Assembly: GCA_020205615.1 (NCBI GenBank)
Contig: CM035166.1
Location: 90,635,043 to 90,699,042 of the forward strand
Reading direction: 5' to 3'
Length of the DNA stretch: 64,000 nucleotides
Source of the DNA: Panax quinquefolius
Taxonomy: Eukaryota > Streptophyta > Magnoliopsida > Apiales > Araliaceae
Part shown: positions 1 to 11,004 of the stretch, piece by piece
Layout of the letters: every line of letters begins with the position of its first letter
How positions within the stretch are numbered: position 1 is the stretch's first letter
Translations under genes and position numbers: made by a program
The notes under the pieces: generated by a model
Told to the model about the DNA's origin: nothing
What the model saw: the letters and a program-made list of their open reading frames with translations, nothing else
The model's database searches: none

Positions 1-328
1 ACTCCAACGAATAGATTCAACAACACAATCTGCTAATTAATGGAGTATTAACTTCACCCACTTGTCTGAAGTACTAACACAGTCTGCTAAATGCTCGCCC
101 CAACAGACGACCAATTGATAGGGAGAGAGAGAGGGAAAGTGAGGATTAAGGAGAACTCTGTTTGTTAAACGTTATAATCTAAACCCAGATCAAAATCAAA
201 CCCAAAAATCATTCCATCGCCAAATTTGTTCTGTATTAAACCCAGAAAAAAGCTCTCTCCTCTGTCTGTCTACTTCATCACCTTCATCACGCAAGAAAAT
301 TCCAATCACCACCATCCACAAACCCAAG

Positions 329-362
329 ATATATATATATATACACACACATATATATATAT
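329..362. repeat. AT/AC microsatellite upstream of the ATL fragment
   Basis: A run of at and ac dinucleotides lies in a CT- and CA-rich stretch (about 1-457) that looks like the 5' flank or untranslated leader of the ATL-like reading frame starting at 458. I see no other gene in 1-457. Confidence 0.85.
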
Positions 363-457
363 AGATAGATTGTATCTAGCTAGGTAATAAACCCCAAAAT
401 TCACTTGAATTAACTAAATTAACTAATAAACCCCAAAATTCACCTTTCGATTCCTCC

Positions 458-745
458 ATGACCCTCACTATCATAGTCCTCTTCACCGCCCTCTTCTTCA
501 TGGTCTTCTTCTCTGTCTACATCTGTCTCTTATCCGACGCCGCCGCCGACCTCCACCATCGCCGCCAACACCATAACCCGTCTTCCTCCTCCTCTTTCTC
601 TTCCTTAAGGTTTCGTCCCTCCAAAGGTCGTGGTCTCGACCCCTCCACCGTCGAATCACTGTCGCTCATTGCTTACAGTGCACACGCGACGCACACGATC
701 GACTTCTCCATCTGTTTGACTGAGTTTGAGGAGACAAAGAGTTAG
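458..745 (+). pseudogene. Truncated ATL-type RING-H2 E3 ligase fragment (95 aa)
   Basis: The reading frame has the front half of a plant ATL protein, a membrane-anchored RING-H2 ubiquitin ligase. Residues 4-26 form a hydrophobic membrane segment (TIIVLFTALFFMVFFSVYIC). A basic, Ser-rich stretch and the family GLD motif (RGLDPSTVESL, about residues 58-68) follow. The frame then enters the first line of the RING, SICLTEFEE. The Cys normally two residues before the conserved isoleucine is Phe, and the frame stops at once, so the remaining RING Cys and His ligands are absent. The downstream DNA is purine-rich and does not encode them in another frame that I can find. ATL genes are usually intronless, so a missed exon is unlikely. 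The product could not bind E2 and is best read as a decayed gene. Family assignment is moderately sure. Confidence 0.6.
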
Positions 746-1721
746 AGGATGAAGAGAGGAAGAAGGAGAGAAGAAAGCTGGAGAAAAAGAAATGAAATTT
801 TTTTTATTAACTTTTTTTTGCCACGTGGCAGTCGCCTAGCACATCAGTTTTTTTAGCTGGATTTTTTTAAGGGCAGGGATAATTTTGGGAAAAAAATAGT
901 TCAGGGTGTAAGTGGGATTTCGGAGTAAACGTCAAGGGTATTTTTGGACCTTTGTCCTATTTTATCCACTATTTTGTTATATCTTAATAAGGGAGTGAGG
1001 ATTAAGTAGGATTCTACAATTCGGGTTCCAATATAATACTAATTTCTGATTAACTCTTTAATCAATTAGAATTATATTACTTATAACTAATTCCACTAAA
1101 TAGTTATAATTGCACTCTAGAATTAATAGAATTAAAATTAATTAATTAAATCCTTCCACTATTAGTATCTTGCAAAAATACTCCTCTACAATACTATCCA
1201 TAAACGCGTGTAGGAATAAAACTGTTAACCTGCTACGTTTACTGCTTATATCCTTGACTACATAATTTATACATTTTTGATCACACATTAATTTAATAAA
1301 TTAAATTAATACTTTAGTAATTTGAATTACTAAAATACTTGGGCAAGATTCTGGTGATCAACCAAAGAATTATATCAAGGTGATATTATAATTTAATTGT
1401 AGAATTCAATCTTGAAAATACATATTCCTAATTTAATAACATATATCACCCAACATATTGATGTATTGATTGTATTTAAAATCTCACTCTTTAATATATT
1501 AAAGTGACATACATTATAAAATTAAGTTCATTATTCTCTCAGGATTAAGAGTAATTTCACATTAATAGTAATTGAAAAATTATTTATAATAACAGTATTT
1601 AACAAATAATTTTTCGTAACGATCCAATTCTATGTATTTCAAAAATACACCAATACACTAGATTAAAGTCTTCACTTTACATGACTAAGACAAATCATCC
1701 AATCAAGTGTATTACAATCTA
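746..1721. other. AT-rich intergenic DNA with a G-box palindrome and two hairpins
   Basis: No gene is seen. A perfect 10-bp palindrome gccacgtggc (820-829) contains the CACGTG G-box core. Two perfect AT hairpins lie almost back to back: attaatttaat/attaaattaat at 1287-1310 with a 2-nt loop, and tttagtaatt/aattactaaa at 1313-1334 with a 2-nt loop. The stretch may be old transposon DNA but has no recognisable termini. Confidence 0.5.
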
Positions 1722-2742
1722 TAGAGCTGAGCAAGTAATCAAATTGGAACCGAAATCGCACCAAAAATTGCACGAACCGCACCAATTAAAACCGTACCAA
1801 CGGTTCCGGCGTATGTGGCGGTTTTAGTTGGGTTGAATAACCAAATTTACGGTTCCGGTTTGGTTACTAGCCAAAACCGCACGCATAAAACCGAAACCGC
1901 ACCATGTGTATGTATGTATGTATTCTCTCTAGTAAATTCTAAAGTTACTTTTCACTTGAATACGCTCAGAGAAAATTCCAGCATTGCATTGTCATTTTTC
2001 ACCAATTGAAAGAAGATTGTTAGAGGTTATAGAGTCAAAAATTAAGCAATTGAGTTTTAGAATTTAGAATTTGTTTGATGCGTTATTGGAGGGACTTAAG
2101 CTGAGGGGCCAAATTCGTTGGTTCGAACACTTGATGCATTGGTTAAGGTCAATACTATAATAGTAATAGTCTAATAGATTATTTTTCAAATTAGGTATAG
2201 TTAGGATTATATTCTATAAGTCCTCCCTGCAATATATAAGATAGAATTTCATTCTATCTCCAGTATATAATGTTAATTTTTGGAGAACTAGATTAACCTT
2301 CTTGTTTGTTATCGAATATATGATCTCCGTTGTGTTATATAGCGTAGGTTTTAGTTTTAAAGCATCATTCCTTTATTATAAACTAAAACTCTTTTACGTG
2401 TCTCACTGTTCTATGATTTGATGGTGAAATATTTGACATGTTTGACAGAAGGAACTTTGGTTCTATGCTTGATATAATTCCCATTGTCGACTTTGTCACT
2501 AAGTTAATTGCTCGATGTAAGTTCTGTGTTAAATTTTATTGAAGGCTTGAACTTTTTTATTGTTTCAATTGGTTTTGGAACCGAAACTGCACCAATTAAA
2601 ATCGCACCGCACACTTTAAAACCGCACCGCACCAATCACAAGCGGTTTCGTGTGCAGTTTTGAATTTTTCAAACTGCACTTAAGTGGTTTCGGGTGAGGT
2701 TTGGACTTCAAATCGCACCAAACCGCACCATGCTCACCCCTA
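1722..2742. mobile_element. Non-autonomous hAT-type DNA transposon, 1,021 bp, 8-bp TSD
   Basis: The ends are imperfect 12-bp terminal inverted repeats: tagagctgagca at the left and tgctcaccccta at the right, with two mismatches. An exact 8-bp direct repeat acaatcta flanks them (1714-1721 and 2743-2750). An 8-bp duplication with TAG-type ends is the signature of hAT elements. Both subterminal regions are dense in short motifs of the form aaccgcacc and its complement, which in hAT elements are transposase-binding subterminal repeats. There is no transposase reading frame, so it would need a transposase supplied in trans. The small open frame at 1815-2009 is inside the subterminal repeats and is not a gene. 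Confidence 0.88.
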
Positions 2743-2991
2743 ACAATCTACTAGAATGGTTTGTCAATTTCCATCTAAGATTGAGAACAATATATTTCTT
2801 TAAATATACATAACATATAATTTATGTCTTCTGTATATGACACTCCTTCATATACATAAATTATAAAATGTATAATTATGGAAAAAATTTATGACACATT
2901 TAATTATGCAAAATGAAATTAAAATTTATTATTAAAATAATAAAATAAATATCAACATTGGGTTTTTCTGGGCTTAAAACCTTACAGTGTA
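2743..2991. other. AT-rich flank of solo LTR D
   Basis: AT-rich sequence with no gene. Its last five bases (2987-2991, gtgta) are the left copy of the target duplication of solo LTR D. Confidence 0.6.
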
Positions 2992-3817
2992 TGTGAGATC
3001 CCGAATTTTATGAAATGAAAGTATTCAATTTTTTTATAATTATTATGTTATTTAGTAAATGGTTAAATCGATAAAGGTTAAAGTTAAGGGTGATATTTGA
3101 AAATTTTGCAAAGTAAGCAAGTTGATATAAAATATTCGTTGTGTTGGGGAATATTCGTTTTAACAGGGAATATTCATACGACGGCACAATCATTAGTGAA
3201 CCCCATAACGAAAGTATTGTCGTATTTAGAAAACGACAGAATTATATTTTTATAAGAATAACGGCGAAAGTTTTACCGTTAAACTGTTGAACTACCCGGT
3301 GGTAAAAGTATAGTAATACGCGTGGTTGCATAGTAGCACATAGTATCGATTATTGATGCTTACGTAAGAAGTCACTCAGTTATACTCAATTATTGCTACA
3401 GTAATTACTGCATATCTCTCATATTATTGATTCAATTATTGTTACAGTATCATCTGCATAATATTTATTATTATTAAATCAATAATTGAGACGACAAAGT
3501 TATTTATATTATTATTTGCAATATTGACAATGTTCAGAAGTTACATCGAGGAGAGGTTTGGTCACCTAATCAAGGCTACATGATAAGGAGAAATCCTTAT
3601 CGAAAGCCCCTCTTTTCTGAGAACGACCTGGTTGTTAAATATTGTGAGTTATAATATTAATGATGAATAAGTTCGTGTTGATTAAAGATGAAATTGATAG
3701 TTCCATTGTGTTAGGATTATTAGTATTAGTGAAAATTGACATTTATTTCGATAGTAATTGATGTCTGGAAGTTATATTAACCGCTCGGGTAATTAATCGG
3801 GTAAATGAGCAATTAAT
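2992..3817 (+). repeat. LTR D, piece 1 (U3 head)
   Basis: U3 head of solo LTR D with two GAATATTC palindromes near 3150-3175, a ttacgtaa motif near 3360, and the conserved hairpin at 3582-3601. It is cut at 3817 by element A. The closest parallel in the window is the start of solo LTR F, which stays similar up to about 3795. Confidence 0.88.
3582..3601 (+). other. GAAA-tetraloop hairpin in LTR D
   Basis: Perfect 8-bp stem gataagga/tccttatc closed by a gaaa loop (3590-3593). It lies in a block that runs from ggagaggtttggtcacct to aagcccctctt and is shared by most LTRs in the window. The second pair from the loop is G-C here. Confidence 0.7.
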
Positions 3818-4839
3818 TGTGACGCCTCCAAAATAGGTATACATCACCCATCTTGAGTCGCCAAATACATGGTACAAAATTCAAATACAATCTTAAATAT
3901 ACAACACGAGCTGTGAGTTTTAATACAAACATTGTCTTCTAGACAGCATTAAAACTCAAAATAAGTCCTCAATACATTTATTAACACACTATTTCACATA
4001 ATAGTGAGAACTACTAATGCTATCCTCTGGACCGTCACTCTGTTCCCCGACTAGTCCCTGCTACGTTCTCATTTCCTGAAGAGAACAGTGAAAGAAAGGG
4101 TGAGCTCAACTCGCCCAGTAAGAAATATTATGACTAAGATAAAGCAGAATAAATTATCCTTAGTCTTCAATAGTGTTAAACTGATACAATATAACAAACA
4201 TCAAGTTTAACTGCAGCGGAACAAGTAATCCATTAAAAGAGTCAAGTAGAAAATAAAATCTACTATCTTTTATGATTTAAAAGGTTTTTCATCACTTTTA
4301 TCGCTGAGACTCAGCTTAATAAATAATTCACATTATTGAATCACCCCTGCACTACGGCCAAGGATATTCTTTAGTATCACGGCCACAAATTATCCATGCA
4401 CTACGGGCCGAGGATATTCGTGTATTCATTAATGGTCATGATCATACTAACAATCATCCATCATTGCACTACGGGCTAATGAGGACTTTTTCACATCATT
4501 TGTAACATTACGGTCATGATTACAAGAATAATCCACGGTTATAATCATACCAAGTCCATCTATGCACTACAGGCCACAGATGACTTTCAACATAATATAA
4601 ACATGAGGATGATGACAATGACATAATAATTCAATAAAACAAGTTAAAGAATTAATTTATCCAGGAACCAATAACGTCCAAATTTTCAACATGATACTTC
4701 TTTGTGGAATAAAATTCAAGAATGCTCAGAAGAATATTTCCATGAAAAGATACTAGATGAAGCGCAAATATCAAGGATATTCCACTAATTTTATGGAGTA
4801 TAGAAGTCAAAACTTTAACCAATTGAGTATAATAAAGTA

Positions 4840-5175
4840 TGGAATAACAAAAGAAATCACCAGGCATGCGAGAGACCGCACAGACAGGTTATTCCAACAG
4901 AATAATAAATAACGGAAACGGTCGTGCGTAAGCGCACGTATACGCGATTCCAATGAATGATAAATAATTGAACCAGTCATGCGTAAAAGCACGAGACGGG
5001 ATGTTCCAGCGGAATGATAAAAAGCGGAATAAAAGCAGAAATCACCACGCACGTGCGGTGCTTGCGCAGATGAGTTATTCCAACATAATGATAAAGAATG
5101 GAATAATGGAAGAATTTCACCAAGTATAGGGTAGCTTTCAGATATCTGAGTTATTCCAATGAATAATAAAGAATG
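4840..5175 (-). repeat. Tandem hairpin array in the 3' LTR of A
   Basis: Diverged units of roughly 60-80 bp, each containing ttattcca and tggaataa separated by about 16 nt of tct/tat-rich loop, so each unit can fold into an 8- or 9-bp stem. The same array recurs in the 5' LTR of A (about 39175-39560), both LTRs of B (26000-26490 and 32120-32610), LTR D (44740-45080) and LTR F (48180-48680). Confidence 0.7.
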
Positions 5176-5376
5176 GAATAATGTAATTTCTCTTCATGAA
5201 TCTGAAAGAAATAATACCCCTTACGAAAGTACAACAAATAATATCCCTACCTTAGAAAGAAGAGTCTTTGGATATAGAAGTAGTGAAGAAGCGAGAACAC
5301 TTTTCTTCTTTCTCTCTATAGTTTCTCTCTCAGAGTTTAAATTGAATTCGTAAGAAATAATGAAGGAATGAGCTTC

Positions 5377-5385
5377 TATTTATAG
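5377..5385 (-). promoter_or_regulatory. TATA box of the 3' LTR of A
   Basis: Plus-strand ctatttata reads tataaatag on the minus strand, within the context clustered in every LTR here: gaa-rich sequence, TATA box, then a leader ending in CT repeats. Confidence 0.6.
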
Positions 5386-5885
5386 AAGAATGGTCTGCAT
5401 AGTAACAAATTCATGAGCGGTCAGATTGATTTACTTTAAAGCTAGGCGATTGCAGATTTAAAACAAAATCTTTTAAATAAAATAAAATATATTCTATTTA
5501 TAATCTAATAAAATGAATAACTTTATAAAAATATTCATTTTATATAAAAAGATTTTACTATGCAAAACACTACGCAGACATTTATACAACACTATGCATA
5601 ATAAAATATAATATATTCTAATTATTATCTAATAAAACAAATAACTTTATAAAAGTATTACATTTTATATAAAAAGATTTTACTATGCAAAATATTATGC
5701 ATAATAGAATATTATATATTCTATTTATAGTCTAATAAAACGAATAACTTTATAAAAGTATTCTGTTTTATATAAAAAGTTTTTTTGTTTTATTAAATTA
5801 ATAATACTAATAAAACAAACTTTATCACCATTATTATAATTCACAATATTAATCGACCAGGTCGTTCTAGAAAAGAGGGGGCTTT

Positions 5886-5909
5886 CCAATAAGGATTTCT
5901 TCCTATTGG
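5886..5909 (-). other. GAAA-loop hairpin in the 3' LTR of A
   Basis: On the minus strand, ccaata and tattgg flank gga and tcc around an agaaa loop, with one bulged base. Same conserved block as in D, C, E and F; the pair near the loop is G-C. Confidence 0.6.
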
Positions 5910-6463
5910 CGCGCAATTAGGTGACCAAACCTCTCCTTGACAGAACTTCTTGACATCGTTAATATTGCAAATAATAATATTAGTAACCTTGTCGTCTCAA
6001 TTATTGATTTACTAATATATAAAATATTGACAATAATTGAATCAAATAACGTGAGATACTATGCAGTAATTACTGTAGCAATAATTGAACAAAACTAAGT
6101 GACTTCTCACGTAAGCATCAATAATCAATCCGCAGTGTGCTACTATGCAACCACGCCATTATTCGCATTACTTTAACACCGGGTGTTTCAACGATTAACA
6201 GTAAAAACTTCCGCCGTTATTTTCATAAAGTATTTTTGTCATTTTCTCAATTAAATAATAATTCCGTTGTGGGGTCCACCAATGATTGTCTTCATTGTAT
6301 ACGAATATTCCCAGACCAATCGAATATTATATAACAACTTGCGTACTTTGTAAAATTTATAAATATTACCCACAACTATAACATTATATCAAATTTACTC
6401 CATAATATTCAAAAATGATATTTATAGAAAATTCATCTTTATTTATAAAGTTGGGGTCTTACA

Positions 6464-6668
6464 ACCTCCCCTTCCTATGAAATTTCGTCCTCGAAATTAG
6501 GATACGTACCTGGTATATCGAAGAGGTAAGGATACCTTGATTTCATTTCAGATTCTAACTCCCAGGTCATTTCCTCAACATCGTGGTTTCTCCACAAAAC
6601 TTTGACTTGAGGTATAACCTTGGAGCGTAGAATATGTTACTTCTTATCAAGATTTGAAACAGGAACTT
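6464..6668 (-). pseudogene. Element A polypurine tract and pol C-terminus with chromodomain (second half)
   Basis: The minus strand encodes the end of the polyprotein. A chromodomain-like block has the motifs VKVLWRNHDVEEMTWELESE and MKSRYPYLF, followed by the usual family tail and then the polypurine tract (aggaaggggaggt) abutting the 3' LTR. Chromodomains at integrase C-termini bind modified histones and direct integration into heterochromatin. The reading frame is cut at 6664-6668 by element B; its upstream half lies at 33523 onward. One in-frame TAA is present near the cut. Confidence 0.8.
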
Positions 6669-7426
6669 TGTGACGCCCCCAAAATTAGGTATCGTCACCC
6701 ATTCTTGGGTCGCCACTTACATGGTACATAAATTCAAATACAACTTACTAATATAAGCGCCGTGTATAATACGACATAAAGCGTGAGTTTGAATACAAAT
6801 ATTGTCTACTAGATATTATACAAACTCAAAAGGAGTCCTCATTACAACTATTATCACACTATTTCGCTGAATAGTGAGGACTACTAATGCTATCCTCCGG
6901 ACCATTACTTCGTTCCCCGACTTCGTCCCGGCTATGTTCTCATTTTCAAGAGAAACGGTGAAAGAAAAGGTGAGCTCAACTAGCCCAAGAAGAAATATTA
7001 TGACTAAGATAATGCGAATAAATTATCATTAGCCTTCAAATGATGTTAAAGCGATAAAATACAATAGACAACCGGTTTAACTGCTGCGATGAATAAGCAA
7101 TCCATTAAAAGAGTCAAGTAGAGAATAAAGTCTACTATCTTTAGGTTTTAAAAGGTTTTCATCAATTTTTATCGTTGAGACTCGACAATAATAATAAACC
7201 ACCACATCTAATCATCCCCGCATTACCACGGTCAAGGATTTTCATCAAATTATCAATGGTCATGACTATACCGAATCACCCCGGTCATAATCATACCAAA
7301 AACTATCCATCATCGCATTTACAGCCACCGAGGACTTTTGTCACATCATTTATATCAAGTCATGATTATACCGAATGATCCACGGTCATAATCATACTAA
7401 GTTCATCTACGCACGTAAGCCAAAGA
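6669..7426 (-). repeat. 3' LTR of B, outer piece
   Basis: Starts tgtgacgcccccaaaatt on the plus strand and aligns with 31103 onward. It is cut by element C at the 5-bp site aaaga (7422-7426). Confidence 0.88.
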
Positions 7427-7821
7427 TGTAAGACCCCGAATTTTATGAAATAAAAGTATTCAATTTTTCTATTCAGTAAATGGTTAAATTGATAAAAGTT
7501 AAAGTTAAGGGTGATATATGATTTTTTTTTTCAAAATACGCAAGGGGTATAAAGTATTCATTATTGTAGGGAATATTCGTTTGGTCGTGGAATATTCTTT
7601 CTGCATGGGGAATATTAAATGCGATGGCGTGACTATTTGTGGGCCCCATAATGTAATAATAAGCGTCGAATGAAGAAAATGACAAAATTAAGTTTTTATA
7701 AATAACGACGTAATCGTTCGTTCAATTAACTTTGTTGGAATACGGGTTGGTAAAATAAAGTAATGTCTGGCGTTGTTAAAGACGATATACCTGCGGTATT
7801 ACACGATTTTTGAATTATTGA

Positions 7822-7835
7822 TTCTTACGTAAGAA
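7822..7835. promoter_or_regulatory. Perfect ACGT-core palindrome in LTR C
   Basis: ttcttacgtaagaa is a perfect 14-bp palindrome with a TACGTA core. ACGT cores are the classic target of plant bZIP factors, so an enhancer role in U3 is plausible. Shortened forms occur at the same place in D (near 3360), E, F, A, G and I. Confidence 0.5.
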
Positions 7836-8063
7836 GGCACTACTCAATAATTGTTACAGTAATTATTATTCAATATTTTATTTTATTGATTCAATAATTG
7901 ATGCGTTGATATTTTATATTATTGTTGTTCAATAATTGTCAACGCACATGATATCTCCATTATCGGATCAATAATTCATATTATTTGAATAATATTATTA
8001 GATAACATTATTGGCAATGTCTAGAAAGTTACATCGAGGAGAGGTTTGGTCACCTAATTGCGG

Positions 8064-8087
8064 CCAAGAAGGAGAAATTCTTATTGG
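8064..8087 (+). other. GAAA-loop hairpin in the 5' LTR of C
   Basis: Arms ccaagaagga and ttcttattgg around a gaaa loop: nine of ten pairs form. The second pair from the loop is G-U here, where D and F have G-C and E has A-U. Confidence 0.65.
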
Positions 8088-8640
8088 AAAGCCCCTCTTT
8101 CCAGGAGCGCACTGGTTGTCATTATTGTGATTCTATAATATTATTTATGAATAATTAATTATTGATTTATATGATAAGAAAATATTTATTTGATATAGAT
8201 ATAAATGATGGATTTATTTATTATATGTGGTTATAATTGAAGGATTTAATGTTGAGATGTTTTATCAAGTATTTTTTGTGGAATGGAGATATTAAAAATA
8301 AAATCGGTGTTCTTGACTATATTGCGTGAGTTATAAATTTTGATCCGAATAGTTGGATCGTTGTAATTTTGGATATGTTATACATATATAAGTTGAGTAT
8401 ATGTTCACAAATTTTGAACCGAATTAAAAATGAGCGTATAATTTGTTATGAATTTTAAGAGGTGGTGATTGTAAATTAGGTTATAGATGATTTTGGTGGA
8501 AAATTCTAGAATTGGTGGGCCCCACTTTTGGTTGGTGAGAAATGTGCTCAATTGAATTTTCAAATGTGGTGGGTGGGGAATAGTAAGGTAAAGCCATCGG
8601 AGTTGCGAGTTAAGTGCGCTTCGCTGTCTTAACATTTTCC

Positions 8641-8649
8641 TATAAATAG
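8641..8649 (+). promoter_or_regulatory. TATA box of the 5' LTR of C
   Basis: tataaatag preceded by cattttcc and followed by aggctaag; the same TATA motif recurs in all LTRs of the nest (for example 12354-12362, 19279-19287, 22586-22594, 44534-44540 and 47990-47998 on the plus strand). Confidence 0.65.
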
Positions 8650-8843
8650 AGGCTAAGTTAGAATTGAAAATCACACCGTAAATAAGTTTTCTCTTTTCTC
8701 TCTATATTATCGAGCGTATTCTTGTGAGTATTTTGAGTATACTTTGAGTATTGTTAGGCGGTGCATGTTCCTTCAAAGACTATATATCAGGTGTTTCAAC
8801 TAAAGTAATCTTTTTTTTCGAGGTAAGGGATATTATTTTTTGT

Positions 8844-8869
8844 AATGATATTATTTCTTCAATATCATT
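8844..8869 (+). other. AATGATATT/AATATCATT hairpin after the donor-like site
   Basis: Perfect 9-bp stem with an 8-nt loop (atttcttc), about 20 nt after gaggtaaggg. The same hairpin is in both LTRs of E, the 3' LTR of C, and in LTRs I (near 42160) and G (near 50920) on the minus strand. Confidence 0.6.
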
Positions 8870-10309
8870 ATCTTTGAAATATTAGTTGAAACTTTTTATC
8901 AAATTTGGAACTTTTTCATGTCGGGGTTCTTATTCACGAGTTCTTATTCACGAGTTACTATTCATGAGTTCTTATTCACGAGTTACTATTCACGAGTACT
9001 ATTCATGAAGCGTGAAGATGTTTTTTTGTGGAATTTCTATCTTTTGGTGTTGAGTTACTATTCACGTATAAGACTATTCACGATATCTGACTATTCACGA
9101 ATACTGAAGACTATTCAATTAGAAAAATGAAAATTTTTCTTTTCGTCTAAAATATCTATTACGGATACTAGCTTTGATTGTATCCATGTTTTGATCATTC
9201 TTGAATTTTACACCACTATGATTATTTTGAGGTATTTTTGGATGTATAGATTAGGAATTATGGATTTTATGAGAAAAGACTATTTTAAAAGTAACTATTT
9301 ATAACTCCTTGCGGTTAACTCCAAAATTGATGAAATTTTTATTGAGAGTACATCTATATAATATCAAATAATACTCTGTGAATTTCGGAATTTTGGATAA
9401 AAGTACAATTTATGATAAATGTTTAAATATTCGGTGGTTTTAGCCATATGAAAAATAGTAAATGAATTTTAAAATTTTCGAGAAAATATATGTTCAATAT
9501 GGGACTATTTTATACTAAATCCCGTAAAAGAAATATTTTAGAAGCTGATTTGGTATTTTCATGAAAATGTTCTAGTTATGAGTAAATGAATTAAATATGT
9601 TATGTGAAGTAAGAAAATTGGAAAATATGATTTATTGGCTTGAGAATCATATATGAGATATATCTTGATTTTTATGAGGGTTTTGGTTAATGATGATGAA
9701 ATCTTATGAGTTTGGCATTTTAGATGATTAAATGCATTAATTATTAAAGTGTAAATAATTGGATTAAATTATTTATAAGTTTGAGAAATGATTAAAATAT
9801 TATTATAATATTAATAATATTAGATTATGAGATTTCTAAGTGATTTATAACATTTGGATTAAGGTGTTATAAATATGGATATGAATTTTATTATGAAATT
9901 TTATCTTTTAGGTATACGAGGTTACTATGCACGTATCACGGGACTATGTACGAATCACGGGTACTATTCACAACAAATTGGTTTCTTCTCTGACCAAATT
10001 ATCGTTGATTTATGAATTTTACTCTTGAAATTTAAAACCATGTTTTGATTATATTATTTTTATATAACATTCTTATAACCCTAATGATGATATTTTTCTT
10101 TGACTTGAGTGTAAAGATGGGTAGATTATTGGTATGATCGTGACCATAGGTTCTCTTTGGCCGATGGTGCAAAAGTTGAATTGTTGGTGGGTATGATCAT
10201 GACCATTGAATTTACAATTGAATATTTTTAGCTTAAGTGCAAAGGTGAATTGATCAACATGGTTATAATTATTGTTATATAACTTCCGAAATGATTATGT
10301 ATTTCTTTG

Positions 10310-10830
10310 ATATATGAATATCTTTGGCTCGTTGTGCAAAGATGACTTGTTGTTGAATATCTTTAGCTTTGTAGTGCAAAGATGAATTATTGATGAATAT
10401 CTTTTGCTCGTAATGCAAAGATGATTTTGTTGTTGAATATCTTTGCTTACCACGTAGTGCAAAGATGAATTATTGATGAATATCTTTTGCTCGTAATGCA
10501 AAGATGACTGTTGTTGAATATCTTTGCTTTGTAGTGCAAAGATGAATTATTGATGAATATCTTTTGCTCGTAATGCAAAGATGACTGTTGTTGAATATCT
10601 TTGCTTTGTAGTGCAAAGATGAATTATTGATGAATATCTTTGGCTTCAGAATGCAAAGATGTCCGTTGTTGAATATCTTTGCTTTGTAGTGCAAAAGATG
10701 AATTATTGATGAATATCTTTGGCTTGTAATGCAAAGATGTCCCGTTGTTGAATATCTTTAGCTTGTAGTGTAAAGATGAATGTTGATGAATATCTTTGGC
10801 CCGTGGTGCAAAGATGAATTTATTAGTATG
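10310..10830 (+). repeat. Tandem array of ATCTTTG/CAAAGAT hairpins, 5' LTR of C
   Basis: About a dozen units of 35-45 bp. In each, atctttg (or atcttttg) and caaagat lie about 10 nt apart, so each unit can form a 7-bp stem. Flanking gaat and gaattattgat spacers alternate, giving a dimeric higher-order pattern. Equivalent arrays lie at 13115-13315 and 20040-20240 (E), 24265-24690 (C 3' LTR), 41505-41690 (I), 45690-45930 (D) and 50415-50555 (G). Confidence 0.8.
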
Positions 10831-11004
10831 ATTATGAATGAGGCTGTGATTTGGTATAACCATGATCTTTGATGTTTGGGTAAAGACAAGTGATGAAAAT
10901 TATCTTTCTCCGGATGAGAAGAGAATTTAGAATCACAATTATGATTATGAGTTATTCATATGATTGTGGAAATGAGCTGTTGATTGATGTTACGAGGATA
11001 AAAT

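Larger units (their letters stand above)
3818..6463 (-). repeat. 3' LTR of element A (2,646 bp)
   Basis: Uninterrupted LTR, ending ggggtcttaca on the plus strand (its 5' end on the minus strand). On the minus strand it holds GAATATTC motifs, the conserved hairpin (5886-5909), a TATA box (ctatttata at 5377-5385), a splice-donor-like acctta complement near 5250, and an array of ttattcca/tggaataa hairpins at about 4840-5175. Its ends match the 5' LTR closely. Differences I read by eye at the LTR end are few and mostly transitions. Confidence 0.9.
7427..11004 (+). repeat. 5' LTR of C, first piece
   Basis: Begins tgtaagaccccgaatttt. In order it holds GAATATTC motifs (7575-7615), the palindrome ttcttacgtaagaa (7822-7835), the conserved hairpin (8064-8087), a TATA box (8641-8649), the splice-donor-like gaggtaaggg (about 8820), a second hairpin (8844-8869), an array of gttactattcac-type 12-mers (8920-9120), a long AT-rich stretch, and the atctttg/caaagat hairpin array (10310-10830). 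It is broken at 11004 by element E. Compared with the 3' LTR, 646 bp (equivalent to 24876-25521) are missing at this break. Confidence 0.88.

Noticed and set aside
10295..10863. CRISPR-like array of short repeats
   Set aside because: The units are adjacent diverged tandem hairpins without unique spacers and lie in a plant LTR; similar arrays sit at the same LTR position in other copies.
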